A stretch of 64,000 bases of DNA from JAKLFA01 sp964450385 (GTDB taxonomy: Bacteria > Omnitrophota > Gorgyraeia > Zapsychrales > JANLHA01). The notes under the pieces were generated by a model. The model had not been told where the DNA came from and did no database searches. It saw nothing but the letters and a program-made list of their open reading frames with translations. How positions within the stretch are numbered: the stretch's first letter is position 1; each line of letters starts with the position of its first letter. Positions 40,354-48,384 of the stretch are shown here, piece after piece. The stretch is from NCBI GenBank assembly GCA_964450385.1, contig CAYVEC010000006.1, positions 1 to 64,000 on the forward strand, read 5' to 3'. The translations under genes were made by a program, and so were the position numbers.

Positions 40354-40502
40354 CCGCTTGAGGCATTGAGGTCTCGGGCGACCTTTTATTAAGGTAGGCA
40401 GCGTTGCCGTCACGATTGAAGTTGTGCCTATTGACCCCTTAACAATCCCAAAGGACATGTGAGGGGATTTTTCTTTTTATTGACCCCCTGGGGAGGGTTG
40501 TC
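40354..40502 (+). promoter_or_regulatory. nfnA leader with ANTAR-type hexaloop and terminator
   Basis: Stem GAGGC/GTCTC (40360-40364 with 40371-40375), extendable by wobble pairs, holds loop ATTGAG (A1, G4). A second candidate is GGC-AGCGTT-GCC (40397-40408; A1, G4), and a third, imperfect, is CACG-ATTGAA (40411-40420). A terminator follows: CCCCTTA (40435-40441) with TGAGGGG (40460-40466), then TTTTTCTTTTT. The first hairpin is strong. Which hairpin opposes the terminator is unclear here. Confidence 0.6.
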
Positions 40503-41357
40503 ATGAACGCTATTCTTAAGAAAAAACAGCTTTCTGACGAGGTTTTCCGTTTGACGGTGAGCGCTCCGCTCATTGCCGAGGAGTGTCTGCCGGGTCAATT
40601 CATCTTGCTTCAGATCCGTGATGAAGGCGAGCGGATCCCGCTCACGATCGCGGACTCGGACAAGGCCGCAGGCACGATCACCCTTATTTTTCAGGCCGTT
40701 GGGAAGACGACCCATTTGCTTGCTGAGCTGAATGAAGGGGACGCGATCGAGAATCTGGTCGGGCCCCTCGGCCGGCCCACGCACATTGAGCGCGTTGGGA
40801 CCGTTGTCTGCGTCGGGGGTGGCATCGGGGTGGCGCCTCTGTACCCGATCGCGAAGGCGATGAAGGCGGCCGGTAACCGGCTCATTGTGATCATTGGCGC
40901 CCGGCAAAAAGACCTTGTGATCCTTGAGTCTGAGATGCGGGCGATCGCTGATGAGCTTGTTGTCTGCACCGACGACGGGTCCTATGGCCGCAAGGCCTTG
41001 GTCACAGTGCCGCTCAAAGAGCTCTGCGAGCGCGCGGCGCCTCCGGACCTTGCGGTCGCAATCGGGCCGCCGGTGATGATGAAATTTTGTGCCGAGACGA
41101 CGCGGCCCTTTAAGGTGCCGACGGTTGTTTCTCTCAACACGATCATGATCGATGGGACCGGGATGTGCGGCGGATGCCGGGTCACGGTCGGCGGTAAGAC
41201 CCAGTTTGTCTGTGTCGACGGACCGGAATTCGACGGGCATCAGGTTGATTTTGACAACATGATGAAGCGTCTTCGGGCGTATAAAGGCCATGAGGACACG
41301 GCCCACGCTCAGTGTCATTTGGAGATCGAGGCAAAAAAGAAGGCTGGGGAACGATGA
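40503..41357 (+). CDS. nfnA: NfnA-like FAD/NAD(P) and [2Fe-2S] subunit
   Basis: This 284-residue protein matches the small subunit of NADH-dependent ferredoxin:NADP+ oxidoreductase (Nfn), also known as sulfide dehydrogenase beta. It has an FAD domain (LPGQFILLQI..GERIPLTIAD), NAD(P) binding (VCVGGGIGVAPLYPIAKAM), and a C-terminal iron-sulfur site (GTGMCGGCRV, FVCVDGPEFDGH). It overlaps nfnB by 4 bp. Nfn bifurcates electrons between NADH, ferredoxin and NADPH; alternatively the pair serves as ferredoxin-linked glutamate synthase input. The leader suggests antitermination control. Confidence 0.9.
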   Translation: MNAILKKKQLSDEVFRLTVSAPLIAEECLPGQFILLQIRDEGERIPLTIADSDKAAGTITLIFQAVGKTTHLLAELNEGDAIENLVGPLGRPTHIERVGTVVCVGGGIGVAPLYPIAKAMKAAGNRLIVIIGARQKDLVILESEMRAIADELVVCTDDGSYGRKALVTVPLKELCERAAPPDLAVAIGPPVMMKFCAETTRPFKVPTVVSLNTIMIDGTGMCGGCRVTVGGKTQFVCVDGPEFDGHQVDFDNMMKRLRAYKGHEDTAHAQCHLEIEAKKKAGER

Positions 41358-42850
41358 ACGACGCGCAGAAAAAGGGATCGCCCGACGAGGCGGGATGGCT
41401 GAAGGAGGTTGTGGCGCGGCACGCCGCGCTCACGCCGAAAGAGCGTCTCCTGATCCCGGCCCAGGAGATGCCGTCGCAGGACCCGGCTGTCCGTCGGAAA
41501 AATATGCAGGAGGTTGCACTCGGATATACCGCGGAGCAGGCGCGGATCGAGGCGGCTCGATGCCTTCAATGCAAAAACGCGCCCTGTGTGACCGGGTGCC
41601 CGGTCCAGATCAATATTCCAGAGTTTATCAAGGCGATCGCTGACGCGGATTTTCAGCAGGCGATCGGGGTCATTAAGACGAGCAGCCTTCTTCCGTCGGT
41701 GTGCGGACGGGTCTGTCCGCAGGAGACGCAGTGCCAGGCCCCGTGCACGGTCGGGAAGGCCCTTAAAGATGTCAATCGGGCCGTGTCCATCGGCCGGCTC
41801 GAGCGGTTTGTCGCGGATTGGGAGCGCGAGCACGGCCATATGTCACCGCCCGAGGTAAAGCCCGAGACCGGGAAAAAGGTCGCGGTGATTGGGACGGGTC
41901 CGGCGAGCATTACCGTAGCCGCCGACGTGCGGCGCGAGGGTCATGCCGTGACGATGTTTGAGGCCTTTCATAAGGCCGGCGGGGTCATGGTGTACGGGAT
42001 CCCGGAGTTCCGTTTGCCCAAGAAAATCGTTCAGCTTGAGATCGATACCCTGACAGCCATGGGGGTTGAGGTGAAGATGAATTATGTGGTCGGCCGGACC
42101 CGGAAACTGACGGACTTGATTACGAAGGACGGGTTTGATGCCGCCTTTATCGGGACCGGCGCTGGGCTGCCGAAGTTTATGAATATCGACGGCGAAAACC
42201 TGATCGGCGTGTTTTCCGCGAACGAATACCTGACCCGAACGAACCTCATGAAGGCGTATGATTTTAAGCATGCCGACACCCCGATCTTCCGGTCCCGCAA
42301 GGTCGCGGTGCTCGGCGGCGGCAATGTCGCCATGGATGCCGCGCGGACTGCGGTCCGGCTCGGCGCCGATGAGGTTCATCTCATCTACCGTCGGACCGAG
42401 GCCGAGATGCCGGCACGTGTTGAGGAGGTCCACCACGCCAAGGAAGAGGGCGTTATCTTTCACATGCTTGAGAACGCGAAGCGTATTTTAGGAAATGACG
42501 AGGGATGCGTGACGTCGATCGAGTGTCTTCGTTATGAGCTCGGCGCCCCGGATGACTCCGGGCGGCGCCGGCCGGTGGAGATCAAGGGGAGCGAATTTAT
42601 TTTTGAGGTCGATACCGTGATCGTGGCGATCGGGAACGAATCGAATCCATTGATCAAACAGACGACCCCGGGGCTAGAGACAACGCGGTGGGGGAATATC
42701 GTCGTTGATGATCAGTGCCGGACGTCGTTTGAGGGGGTGTACGCCGGGGGGGACATCGTGCTCGGGGCAGCGACGGTGATCCTCGCGATGGGCCAGGGGC
42801 GCACTGCGGCCCGGTCTATTAATGAGTATCTGGCGGCCAAAAAGGCATGA
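41354..42850 (+). CDS. nfnB: NfnB / GltD-like large flavoprotein subunit
   Basis: The 498-residue protein has the GltD fold. N-terminal cysteines for [4Fe-4S] clusters appear in RCLQCKNAPCVTGCPV and VCGRVCPQETQCQAPC, FAD binding in AVIGTGPASITVAAD, and NADPH binding in VAVLGGGNVAMDAARTAVRLGADEVHLIYRRTEAEMPAR. With NfnA it forms the electron-bifurcating Nfn complex. Databases often call it glutamate synthase (NADPH), homotetrameric. ATG 41354 overlaps the nfnA stop; the longer frame from 41312 is inside nfnA. A GC hairpin CCGGGG/CCCCGG follows at about 42857-42872. Confidence 0.92.
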   Translation: MNDAQKKGSPDEAGWLKEVVARHAALTPKERLLIPAQEMPSQDPAVRRKNMQEVALGYTAEQARIEAARCLQCKNAPCVTGCPVQINIPEFIKAIADADFQQAIGVIKTSSLLPSVCGRVCPQETQCQAPCTVGKALKDVNRAVSIGRLERFVADWEREHGHMSPPEVKPETGKKVAVIGTGPASITVAADVRREGHAVTMFEAFHKAGGVMVYGIPEFRLPKKIVQLEIDTLTAMGVEVKMNYVVGRTRKLTDLITKDGFDAAFIGTGAGLPKFMNIDGENLIGVFSANEYLTRTNLMKAYDFKHADTPIFRSRKVAVLGGGNVAMDAARTAVRLGADEVHLIYRRTEAEMPARVEEVHHAKEEGVIFHMLENAKRILGNDEGCVTSIECLRYELGAPDDSGRRRPVEIKGSEFIFEVDTVIVAIGNESNPLIKQTTPGLETTRWGNIVVDDQCRTSFEGVYAGGDIVLGAATVILAMGQGRTAARSINEYLAAKKA

Positions 42851-42908
42851 TTCTCCGGGGATCCGCCCCGGAAGAGTATAAACCACACGTGAGATGAAGG
42901 AGACAACG

Positions 42909-44255
42909 ATGTCAAAGAACAAGTATGTTGAACGCGTGCTCGAAACCGTCAAACAGCGCAATGTCGGCGAGCCTGAGTTCCTTCAGGCCGTCACCGAGGT
43001 CTTGGACAGCCTGACCCCGGTCTTGGAGCGCCATAAGAAATATGAAGATCTGCGGATCCTGGAACGGATCGTTGAGCCGGAGCGGCAGATCATTTTCCGC
43101 GTGCCGTGGGTCGATGACAAGGGCACGATCCAGGTCAACCGCGGGTTCCGTGTGGAGTTCAGCAGCGCGATCGGGCCGTACAAAGGCGGATTGCGTTTTC
43201 ATCCGACGGTGAATCTCGGGATCCTCAAGTTCCTTGGGTTTGAACAGATCTTCAAGAACAGCCTCACGACCCTGCCCATGGGCGGCGGCAAGGGCGGTTC
43301 TGATTTTGATCCGAAGGGCAAGTCTGACGCCGAGGTCATGAGGTTCTGTCAGTCGTTCATGACCGAGTTGCAGCGCCACATCGGACCGGACTCTGATGTC
43401 CCGGCCGGGGATATCGGGGTCGGCGGCCGCGAGATCGGGTTCATGTTCGGGCAGTATAAGCGGTTGCGCAATGAATTTACCGGCGTCCTGACCGGCAAGA
43501 AACTGAATTGGGGGGGGTCGTTGATCCGCCCTGAGGCGACCGGATACGGCTCGGTGTATTTTGCCGAGGAAATGCTTAAGACCCGCGGGGACAGTTTAAA
43601 GGGAAAGACGGTTGTTGTCTCGGGTTCCGGCAACGTCGCCCAATACACGGTTGAAAAGGCCACACAGCTCGGCGCCAAGGTCGTCTCGATGTCTGATTCT
43701 GGCGGAACGATCCATGACCCTACCGGAATCAATGAGGAGAAGTTAGCTTTTATTATGGACCTCAAGAACGTCCGCCGCGGCCGCATCAAGGAGTACGCGG
43801 ATAAATATAAGTGTCAGTATAAGGCGAACGAGAAACCCTGGAGCATTAAGTGTGACTGCGCCTTTCCGTCGGCGACCCAGAACGAGATCGATGGCCGCGA
43901 CGCGAAGACCCTGCTCGCGAACGGGTGCATCCTTGTGAGCGAAGGCGCTAACATGCCGTCTACGCCGGACGCGGTGGATCAATATCTGGCCGCGAAGATC
44001 CTCTATGGTCCGGGTAAGGCCGCGAACGCCGGCGGGGTCGCCACGTCCGGTCTTGAGATGAGCCAGAATTCGATGCGGCTCTCCTGGTCGCGCGACGAGG
44101 TTGATCAGCGCCTGCACGGGATCATGGTCGCGATCCATGACCAGTGTATCAAGGCGTCCGAGGAATACGGGTTCCCCGGGAATTATGTCATGGGCGCGAA
44201 CATCGCTGGTTTTGTGAAGGTCGCGGATTCCATGATCGATCACGGGGTGATCTAA
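42909..44255 (+). CDS. gdhA: NADP-type glutamate dehydrogenase
   Basis: Gdh interconverts 2-oxoglutarate plus ammonium and glutamate. The 448-residue protein (hexameric class) shows RVPWVDDKGTIQVNRGFRVEFSSAIGPYKGGLRFHP, the catalytic Lys in LPMGGGKGGSDFDPKGKSD, PAGDIGVGGREIGFMFGQYK, and the Rossmann motif VVVSGSGNVAQYTVEKA. AAGGAG 6 nt upstream fixes ATG 42909. It sits behind nfnAB and may be in the same transcript. A strong terminator follows. Confidence 0.97.
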   Translation: MSKNKYVERVLETVKQRNVGEPEFLQAVTEVLDSLTPVLERHKKYEDLRILERIVEPERQIIFRVPWVDDKGTIQVNRGFRVEFSSAIGPYKGGLRFHPTVNLGILKFLGFEQIFKNSLTTLPMGGGKGGSDFDPKGKSDAEVMRFCQSFMTELQRHIGPDSDVPAGDIGVGGREIGFMFGQYKRLRNEFTGVLTGKKLNWGGSLIRPEATGYGSVYFAEEMLKTRGDSLKGKTVVVSGSGNVAQYTVEKATQLGAKVVSMSDSGGTIHDPTGINEEKLAFIMDLKNVRRGRIKEYADKYKCQYKANEKPWSIKCDCAFPSATQNEIDGRDAKTLLANGCILVSEGANMPSTPDAVDQYLAAKILYGPGKAANAGGVATSGLEMSQNSMRLSWSRDEVDQRLHGIMVAIHDQCIKASEEYGFPGNYVMGANIAGFVKVADSMIDHGVI

Positions 44256-44381
44256 GGGGAGCCCTGTGGGGTAGGCCTATTTATGGCCGCACTGATCAGG
44301 GATAGTGTTCTATTAAAGGTAGGGAAGATCGCAAGGTCGTAGATGTGATAGTTTAATAAAAGTTTTAAAAAAATTGAAGGT

Positions 44382-44417
44382 AAAAAGGCCATATATTAAC
44401 AAATATATGGCCTTTTT
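44382..44417. terminator. Strong terminator after gdhA
   Basis: A 16-bp stem (44382-44397 with 44402-44417), AAAAAGGCCATATATT paired with its complement across loop AACA, with A/T runs on both sides. The region 44256-44525 holds this terminator and no other feature I can support. Confidence 0.92.
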
Positions 44418-44525
44418 AATATAAATTTATCATTTTTTAAGTATATTGCCGCTTAAAAGAAAGCGTTTTTTTAAGATGCCCCAAAAGCATTGTTTTCAGC
44501 ATTTATATACTATATATTTAGGTAT

Positions 44526-45409
44526 ATGAAATGGTCTATTACAAAAACCACAATTTTATCAAAAACAATGCGTTTTTTGATTATTTTCTGCTTTTTAGGG
44601 CAATCAATAGCCCCTTCCTTTGTTTATGCGCAGATCTTTCCGGTTGCCGGCTTGCCGGCTCCAGGCGCGGCCATTTCCCTGACGTAGCCGTTTTTCCCGA
44701 CTGCCTTAAGGGTATGCAGATCAATCCGCATAATCCATTTCAATTTAATTTTATCCTGGATGCCGGTGATGAACAGCTCGATCCTGAAGATCGGAACGAT
44801 CAGGTCGTAAGGCTGGCCAAGTATTTTTTGGCTGGCCTGACGATCCCTGAGGAGGATCTGTGGGTGAACCTGTCTCCGTATGAAAAGGATCGTATTATTG
44901 CCGGTGATTTTGCCCGGACCGAGATGGGGCGCGATGTCCTTGCCCAGGATTATATGTTGAAGCAGCTGACCGCGTCGTTGATGGACCCGCGTCAGGAGCT
45001 GGGGAGTCATTTTTGGCAGCGCTTAAAAAAGCGGGCAAAAGATGAATACGGGGTGGCGGATATCACGGCCGACACCATTCATAAGGTCTGGATCGTGCCT
45101 GAGCGGGCCGAGGTGACCGTGGGCGAGAATGGTGTCTTTTTGGGCGACCTGCGGCTCCAGGTGATGCTGGAGGAAGACTATTTAGCTAGGGCGCAAGAAA
45201 GATTTATTGTTAGAACGCCCCGGCCGAATACGAACACGGCTTTGTCGACGGAGCTGATGCGTGAGCTCATCATTCCGGCGATCGAAGAGGAGGTCAATCA
45301 GGGCCGCACCTTCGCGACCCTGCGCCAGATCTACGGGGCCATGGTCCTCTCGGTGTGGTTTAAGAATCATTTAAAAGAGAGCCTTCTCACCCGCGGGTAT
45401 GCAGATTAG
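44526..45409 (+). pseudogene. 5' part of a large secreted protein gene, disrupted
   Basis: ATG 44526 opens a signal peptide (MKWSITKTTILSKTMRFLII, FCFLGQSIAPSFVYAQ), then FPVAGLPAPGAAISLT and a TAG stop (44685-44687). The coding continues one frame away from about 44705 (KGMQINPHNPFQFNFILDAGDEQLDPEDR, LAKYFLAGLTIPEEDLWVNLSPYEKDRII, DYMLKQLTASLMDP). It reaches a second TAG at 45407-45409 after TRGYAD. The same frame resumes directly beyond (QKTEGLHPDDPDIQQKIYEQ) and joins the 848-residue ORF downstream. The sequence resembles a large secreted family I associate with Omnitrophota; that recognition is from memory. So this is one ancestral gene broken by a frameshift and two stops, or affected by sequencing error. 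Confidence 0.75.
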
Positions 45410-45568
45410 CAGAAGACCGAAGGCCTTCATCCCGACGATCCGGATATCCAGCAGAAGATCTATGAACAGTATCTCGCCGCGCTTAAGAAAGGCGTCGCGA
45501 ATTTTATTCAGGAAGAGGCGGACCCGCTGACCGGGACGGTTATTCCAAGGAAATATTTTACCGGCGGG

Positions 45569-48115
45569 GTGGACGGGGCCATGATCAGCGCGCGGACCGT
45601 AGAGGTCCCGGCAACGCCTGCGACAATGGACCGGTGGAAGAGCACGTTTGAAAATGGACTTGTAGCCAGCTTGTATTTGGTTGATCCGAAGGCAGCAACA
45701 GGAGAGCCTGTTGATATCAGCGGTGCGTCCGAGGACTCGGCCATGCTGAGCGAGGCGGAGGCGAAGGATTTTTATGAAAGCGACCTTCAAGGAGTTGGGA
45801 GAGTTCAATGGCAGAATCTTTCTATAAAGTCGAGAGCGGTGCTTCAAGAGATCGGCAGGGATCCGAGGCTACTGGAGCTTGGGAAAGCCGCCGGGGCGAA
45901 TGCGCGGAACTTGTTTTATGATGGTTTGCCGGCAGTGAAGGCGCTGTTTGGTGACGAGTTTGGTAAGTATTGGCCGGGCTTAGTCGAGTTGGGAAAAGCC
46001 GCGGGTGAAAATGCTGGGTATTTGTTTCAACATGGATTGAAGATGGTCTACCCTTTTGTTGATCCGGCTCACGGCTGGGACGAGTGGATCAACAGGTGGC
46101 GCCAATTGGCCCGGGTCACGAATGAACACAATCTGCAAAGAATCATTGATTTAATGAGATGGACATCGATCCTCACTTATGTCAAAGACCAGGGAGGCAG
46201 CGTTGATCAGCACTTTGATTTTTATGTTGAGCTGAGCAAAGAGAATAAGCGTCTTGCCCTGCAAGTTTTAGAGGGGGTCTTTGACGGTTTTAAAGAAGGG
46301 AGCCTTTCTGTTGAATTAACCGACGAGGCGCGAGGCGAGATCAGGGGCTTTATTAGAAAAACGAATGGTTTTAACCTGGCCGTGTATCGTGTTTATCAAC
46401 AGGAGGGCGAGGCCGGGCTGGTGAGGTTGCGGGCGTTTGCAGCAAACGCGTTGAATGACCAGGTGGGCAAGACAGAGGTCCAAGAGTTTTTAGCGGACAA
46501 CCGATCCCGAGGATACGATGCCGAGTCGCTGCTTCTTGGGACAGCGCAGATGTTTGTTCCGGCCAGCGGCGCCTCGTTTGTGAATAAGGAAGAGATCTTG
46601 GGGCTGTTGAAGGAATTTATCGAGGCCGGTGACCGGCGCGGGGATGTGCCGGAGGCGCTCCGGGGGTCGAGCTTTGGTGGTGGGGATATTGAGGTGGTGG
46701 AGTGGCGGTTAAAACAAGGGGAAACGGTTGATCCTGACGGGAGGCTGAATAGACTCGTCTCGCAGTTGAGGAACGGAGACCAGGGCCGATCAGCAGACGA
46801 GGTTGCGAAGGCTCAAGCCCAAGACCGGGCGGAGTTGGTTGCCGCGGTCAAAGAATATTTAAAGGGCCGCGGCCAGGAGACACGAGACCGGGCTGTAGAG
46901 GCCTTTTTAAGATATGTGAGCCACAATGATCTATTAAAAGAGAAGATCGATCGGATCGACGGATATGATTATGTGAATATTGAGCTGTTGGATCAGTTGT
47001 TCCGGGATAAAGACCAGCTTTTTATTCTGTTGAGGGAGATCATTGAGAAAGATATTGAAGAAGAGCTGCTGATTGTGGAAGGTGACGAGGGCGCGCCTGT
47101 TCGCGATGTTGAGGGGCTGGTCAATCGGGTCGAGGGCGTGTGGAGATCAGAGCGGCTGGGCCGTGATCAACGGCGTCAGGTTGTGGGAAACATGCTGCGG
47201 GGGTTTTCAGGGGCAGAGGTTCGGTCAAAGATTGTCCCTCGGCTTGAGGGAGAGGCCCGCGAGGCGGTCGAGGAGATTTTGAATGATCACTCGGTTCGGT
47301 GGAAGATGGATGTGGCGCAGGTGATCAATGATCTTTTGAGCGGCCCGGCCCAGGTCATCGCGCGTGAGAAGGCGCGGTTTGAGGCGGTCACGGGAGGACA
47401 GCGGATCCAGTTGAGGTTCCGGGCGGTGAAGGGTCCGTTGTATGGCCTATGGGGGCTGAATGCGGGCGTGTGTATCGCGACGGATGTTGAGTTATGGAAG
47501 GACGGGAATTTTTATCTTCTGGCTATGGTTGATGAGACGATCGGTCAGGCGGTGGGATTTATTCATCTCTACGCGCAGACGATGGATGGGCGGCGGGTCG
47601 TGGTTGTTCCGGGGATCGAGCCGAGCGTGGAATTTTTGGGGCAGGTTAAGGTGAGTGACATTTATCCGATGATCGAGGCGGCGTTACGTGAGGTGGCGGT
47701 GCGGGCGGGGTATGAGGCGGTGTATCTGCCAACGAATGAAAATATTTTGAGCAACCGGGGGGATATTCAGAAGCTGGTGACGAGGGCGGGGTACAAGATC
47801 TCGGATAAATTCAAGGGGCCGGTCCGCTGGAATCATGTGCCCGGGCCCGCTCTTATTCATCAGGTGTATGACGTGCCGGTCACCAAGGCGAAAACTGACT
47901 CGGCCATGCTGAGCGAGGCGGCGTCTGAGCCGGCACAGATCGGCCGCGATCAGGTGGGCGGCATTGACCTCGCCGGGATCAATATTGATATGGTGATCCG
48001 CGGTGAGATGCCGTTTCAGATGCCGGCCATCACAGAGGAGGCCCTGATCATGGATGCGGATTTCAGCGGGCTGGTGCCCGTGGTACATTTTGTGGTGCCG
48101 GTGGCTGTGAAATGA
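45569..48115 (+). CDS. 3' part of the large secreted protein (DSAML motifs, GGID C-terminus)
   Basis: From an internal ATG this is an 848-residue open frame. The same frame is open from 45410, so translation as a separate protein is uncertain; no SD is seen near 45569. It carries DSAMLSEA twice (near residues 52 and 783), which look like linkers. A charged helical middle follows, then a folded-looking domain (RFRAVKGPLYGLWGLNAGVCIATDVELW to LVTRAGYKISDKFKG) with a possible acetyltransferase-like NRGDIQKLVTRAGY. It ends with GGIDLAGINIDMVIRGEMPF and LVPVVHFVVPVAVK. It is probably exported when joined to the upstream signal peptide. Function unknown. Confidence 0.65.
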   Translation: MDGAMISARTVEVPATPATMDRWKSTFENGLVASLYLVDPKAATGEPVDISGASEDSAMLSEAEAKDFYESDLQGVGRVQWQNLSIKSRAVLQEIGRDPRLLELGKAAGANARNLFYDGLPAVKALFGDEFGKYWPGLVELGKAAGENAGYLFQHGLKMVYPFVDPAHGWDEWINRWRQLARVTNEHNLQRIIDLMRWTSILTYVKDQGGSVDQHFDFYVELSKENKRLALQVLEGVFDGFKEGSLSVELTDEARGEIRGFIRKTNGFNLAVYRVYQQEGEAGLVRLRAFAANALNDQVGKTEVQEFLADNRSRGYDAESLLLGTAQMFVPASGASFVNKEEILGLLKEFIEAGDRRGDVPEALRGSSFGGGDIEVVEWRLKQGETVDPDGRLNRLVSQLRNGDQGRSADEVAKAQAQDRAELVAAVKEYLKGRGQETRDRAVEAFLRYVSHNDLLKEKIDRIDGYDYVNIELLDQLFRDKDQLFILLREIIEKDIEEELLIVEGDEGAPVRDVEGLVNRVEGVWRSERLGRDQRRQVVGNMLRGFSGAEVRSKIVPRLEGEAREAVEEILNDHSVRWKMDVAQVINDLLSGPAQVIAREKARFEAVTGGQRIQLRFRAVKGPLYGLWGLNAGVCIATDVELWKDGNFYLLAMVDETIGQAVGFIHLYAQTMDGRRVVVVPGIEPSVEFLGQVKVSDIYPMIEAALREVAVRAGYEAVYLPTNENILSNRGDIQKLVTRAGYKISDKFKGPVRWNHVPGPALIHQVYDVPVTKAKTDSAMLSEAASEPAQIGRDQVGGIDLAGINIDMVIRGEMPFQMPAITEEALIMDADFSGLVPVVHFVVPVAVK

Positions 48116-48155
48116 CAGAACGATTGATCATTTTTCAGGGCATAAAAAAACGGGC

Positions 48156-48184
48156 TTGACAATCCCAATCTCATCGTGTATATT
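48156..48184 (+). promoter_or_regulatory. amt-glnK-glnN promoter
   Basis: TTGACA (48156-48161), 17 bp, TATATT (48179-48184), same geometry as the nfnA and carA promoters. Confidence 0.82.
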
Positions 48185-48192
48185 TTAACCAA

Positions 48193-48282
48193 CTGAAGGC
48201 GCTGGGGTCTTCAGGAAAAAGATGGACGCGACAGTGAAGTCCTCAACGGTCAGGCGATGATGCCTCCGACGAGGATTTTTTT
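48193..48282 (+). promoter_or_regulatory. amt leader module 1: dual hexaloop plus terminator
   Basis: P1: CTGAAGGC (48193-48200) pairs with GTCTTCAG (48207-48214) around loop GCTGGG (G4 present, position 1 is G). P2: GAC-AGTGAA-GTC (48230-48241) has loop A1, G4. Terminator: AAGTCCTC (48237-48244) pairs with GAGGATTT (48271-48278) and is followed by T's to 48282. P2 and the terminator share 48237-48241, so they exclude each other. Confidence 0.72.
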
Positions 48283-48297
48283 GTTGGTCCATGAGTT

Positions 48298-48353
48298 GGG
48301 GCAGAGACGTCCTTAAAGGGCTTAAGACCGGAAAAGCCTTTTAGGGATTTTTT
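48298..48353 (+). promoter_or_regulatory. amt leader module 2: hexaloop plus terminator
   Basis: GGGGC (48298-48302) and GTCCT (48309-48313) enclose AGAGAC (A1, G4). The terminator TCCTTAAAGGGCTT (48310-48323) with AAGCCTTTTAGGGA (48334-48347), a 14-bp stem, is followed by T6. The hairpin and terminator share 48310-48313. This is a second attenuator in tandem with module 1. Confidence 0.7.
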
Positions 48354-48384
48354 GTTTTCTGCGCCACACCACAAGGAGAAAAAA

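Noticed and set aside
40354..40502. Glutamine (glnA-type) riboswitch in the nitrogen-gene leaders
   Set aside because: I do not see the conserved glnA RNA motif core; the recurrent feature is the A1/G4 hexaloop plus terminator instead.
44526..45409. TAG reassignment or selenocysteine/pyrrolysine-type recoding
   Set aside because: Other genes here (for example the 52-aa lipoprotein and the amidotransferase) end normally at TAG, and a frameshift also disrupts this gene; decay or sequencing error is simpler.
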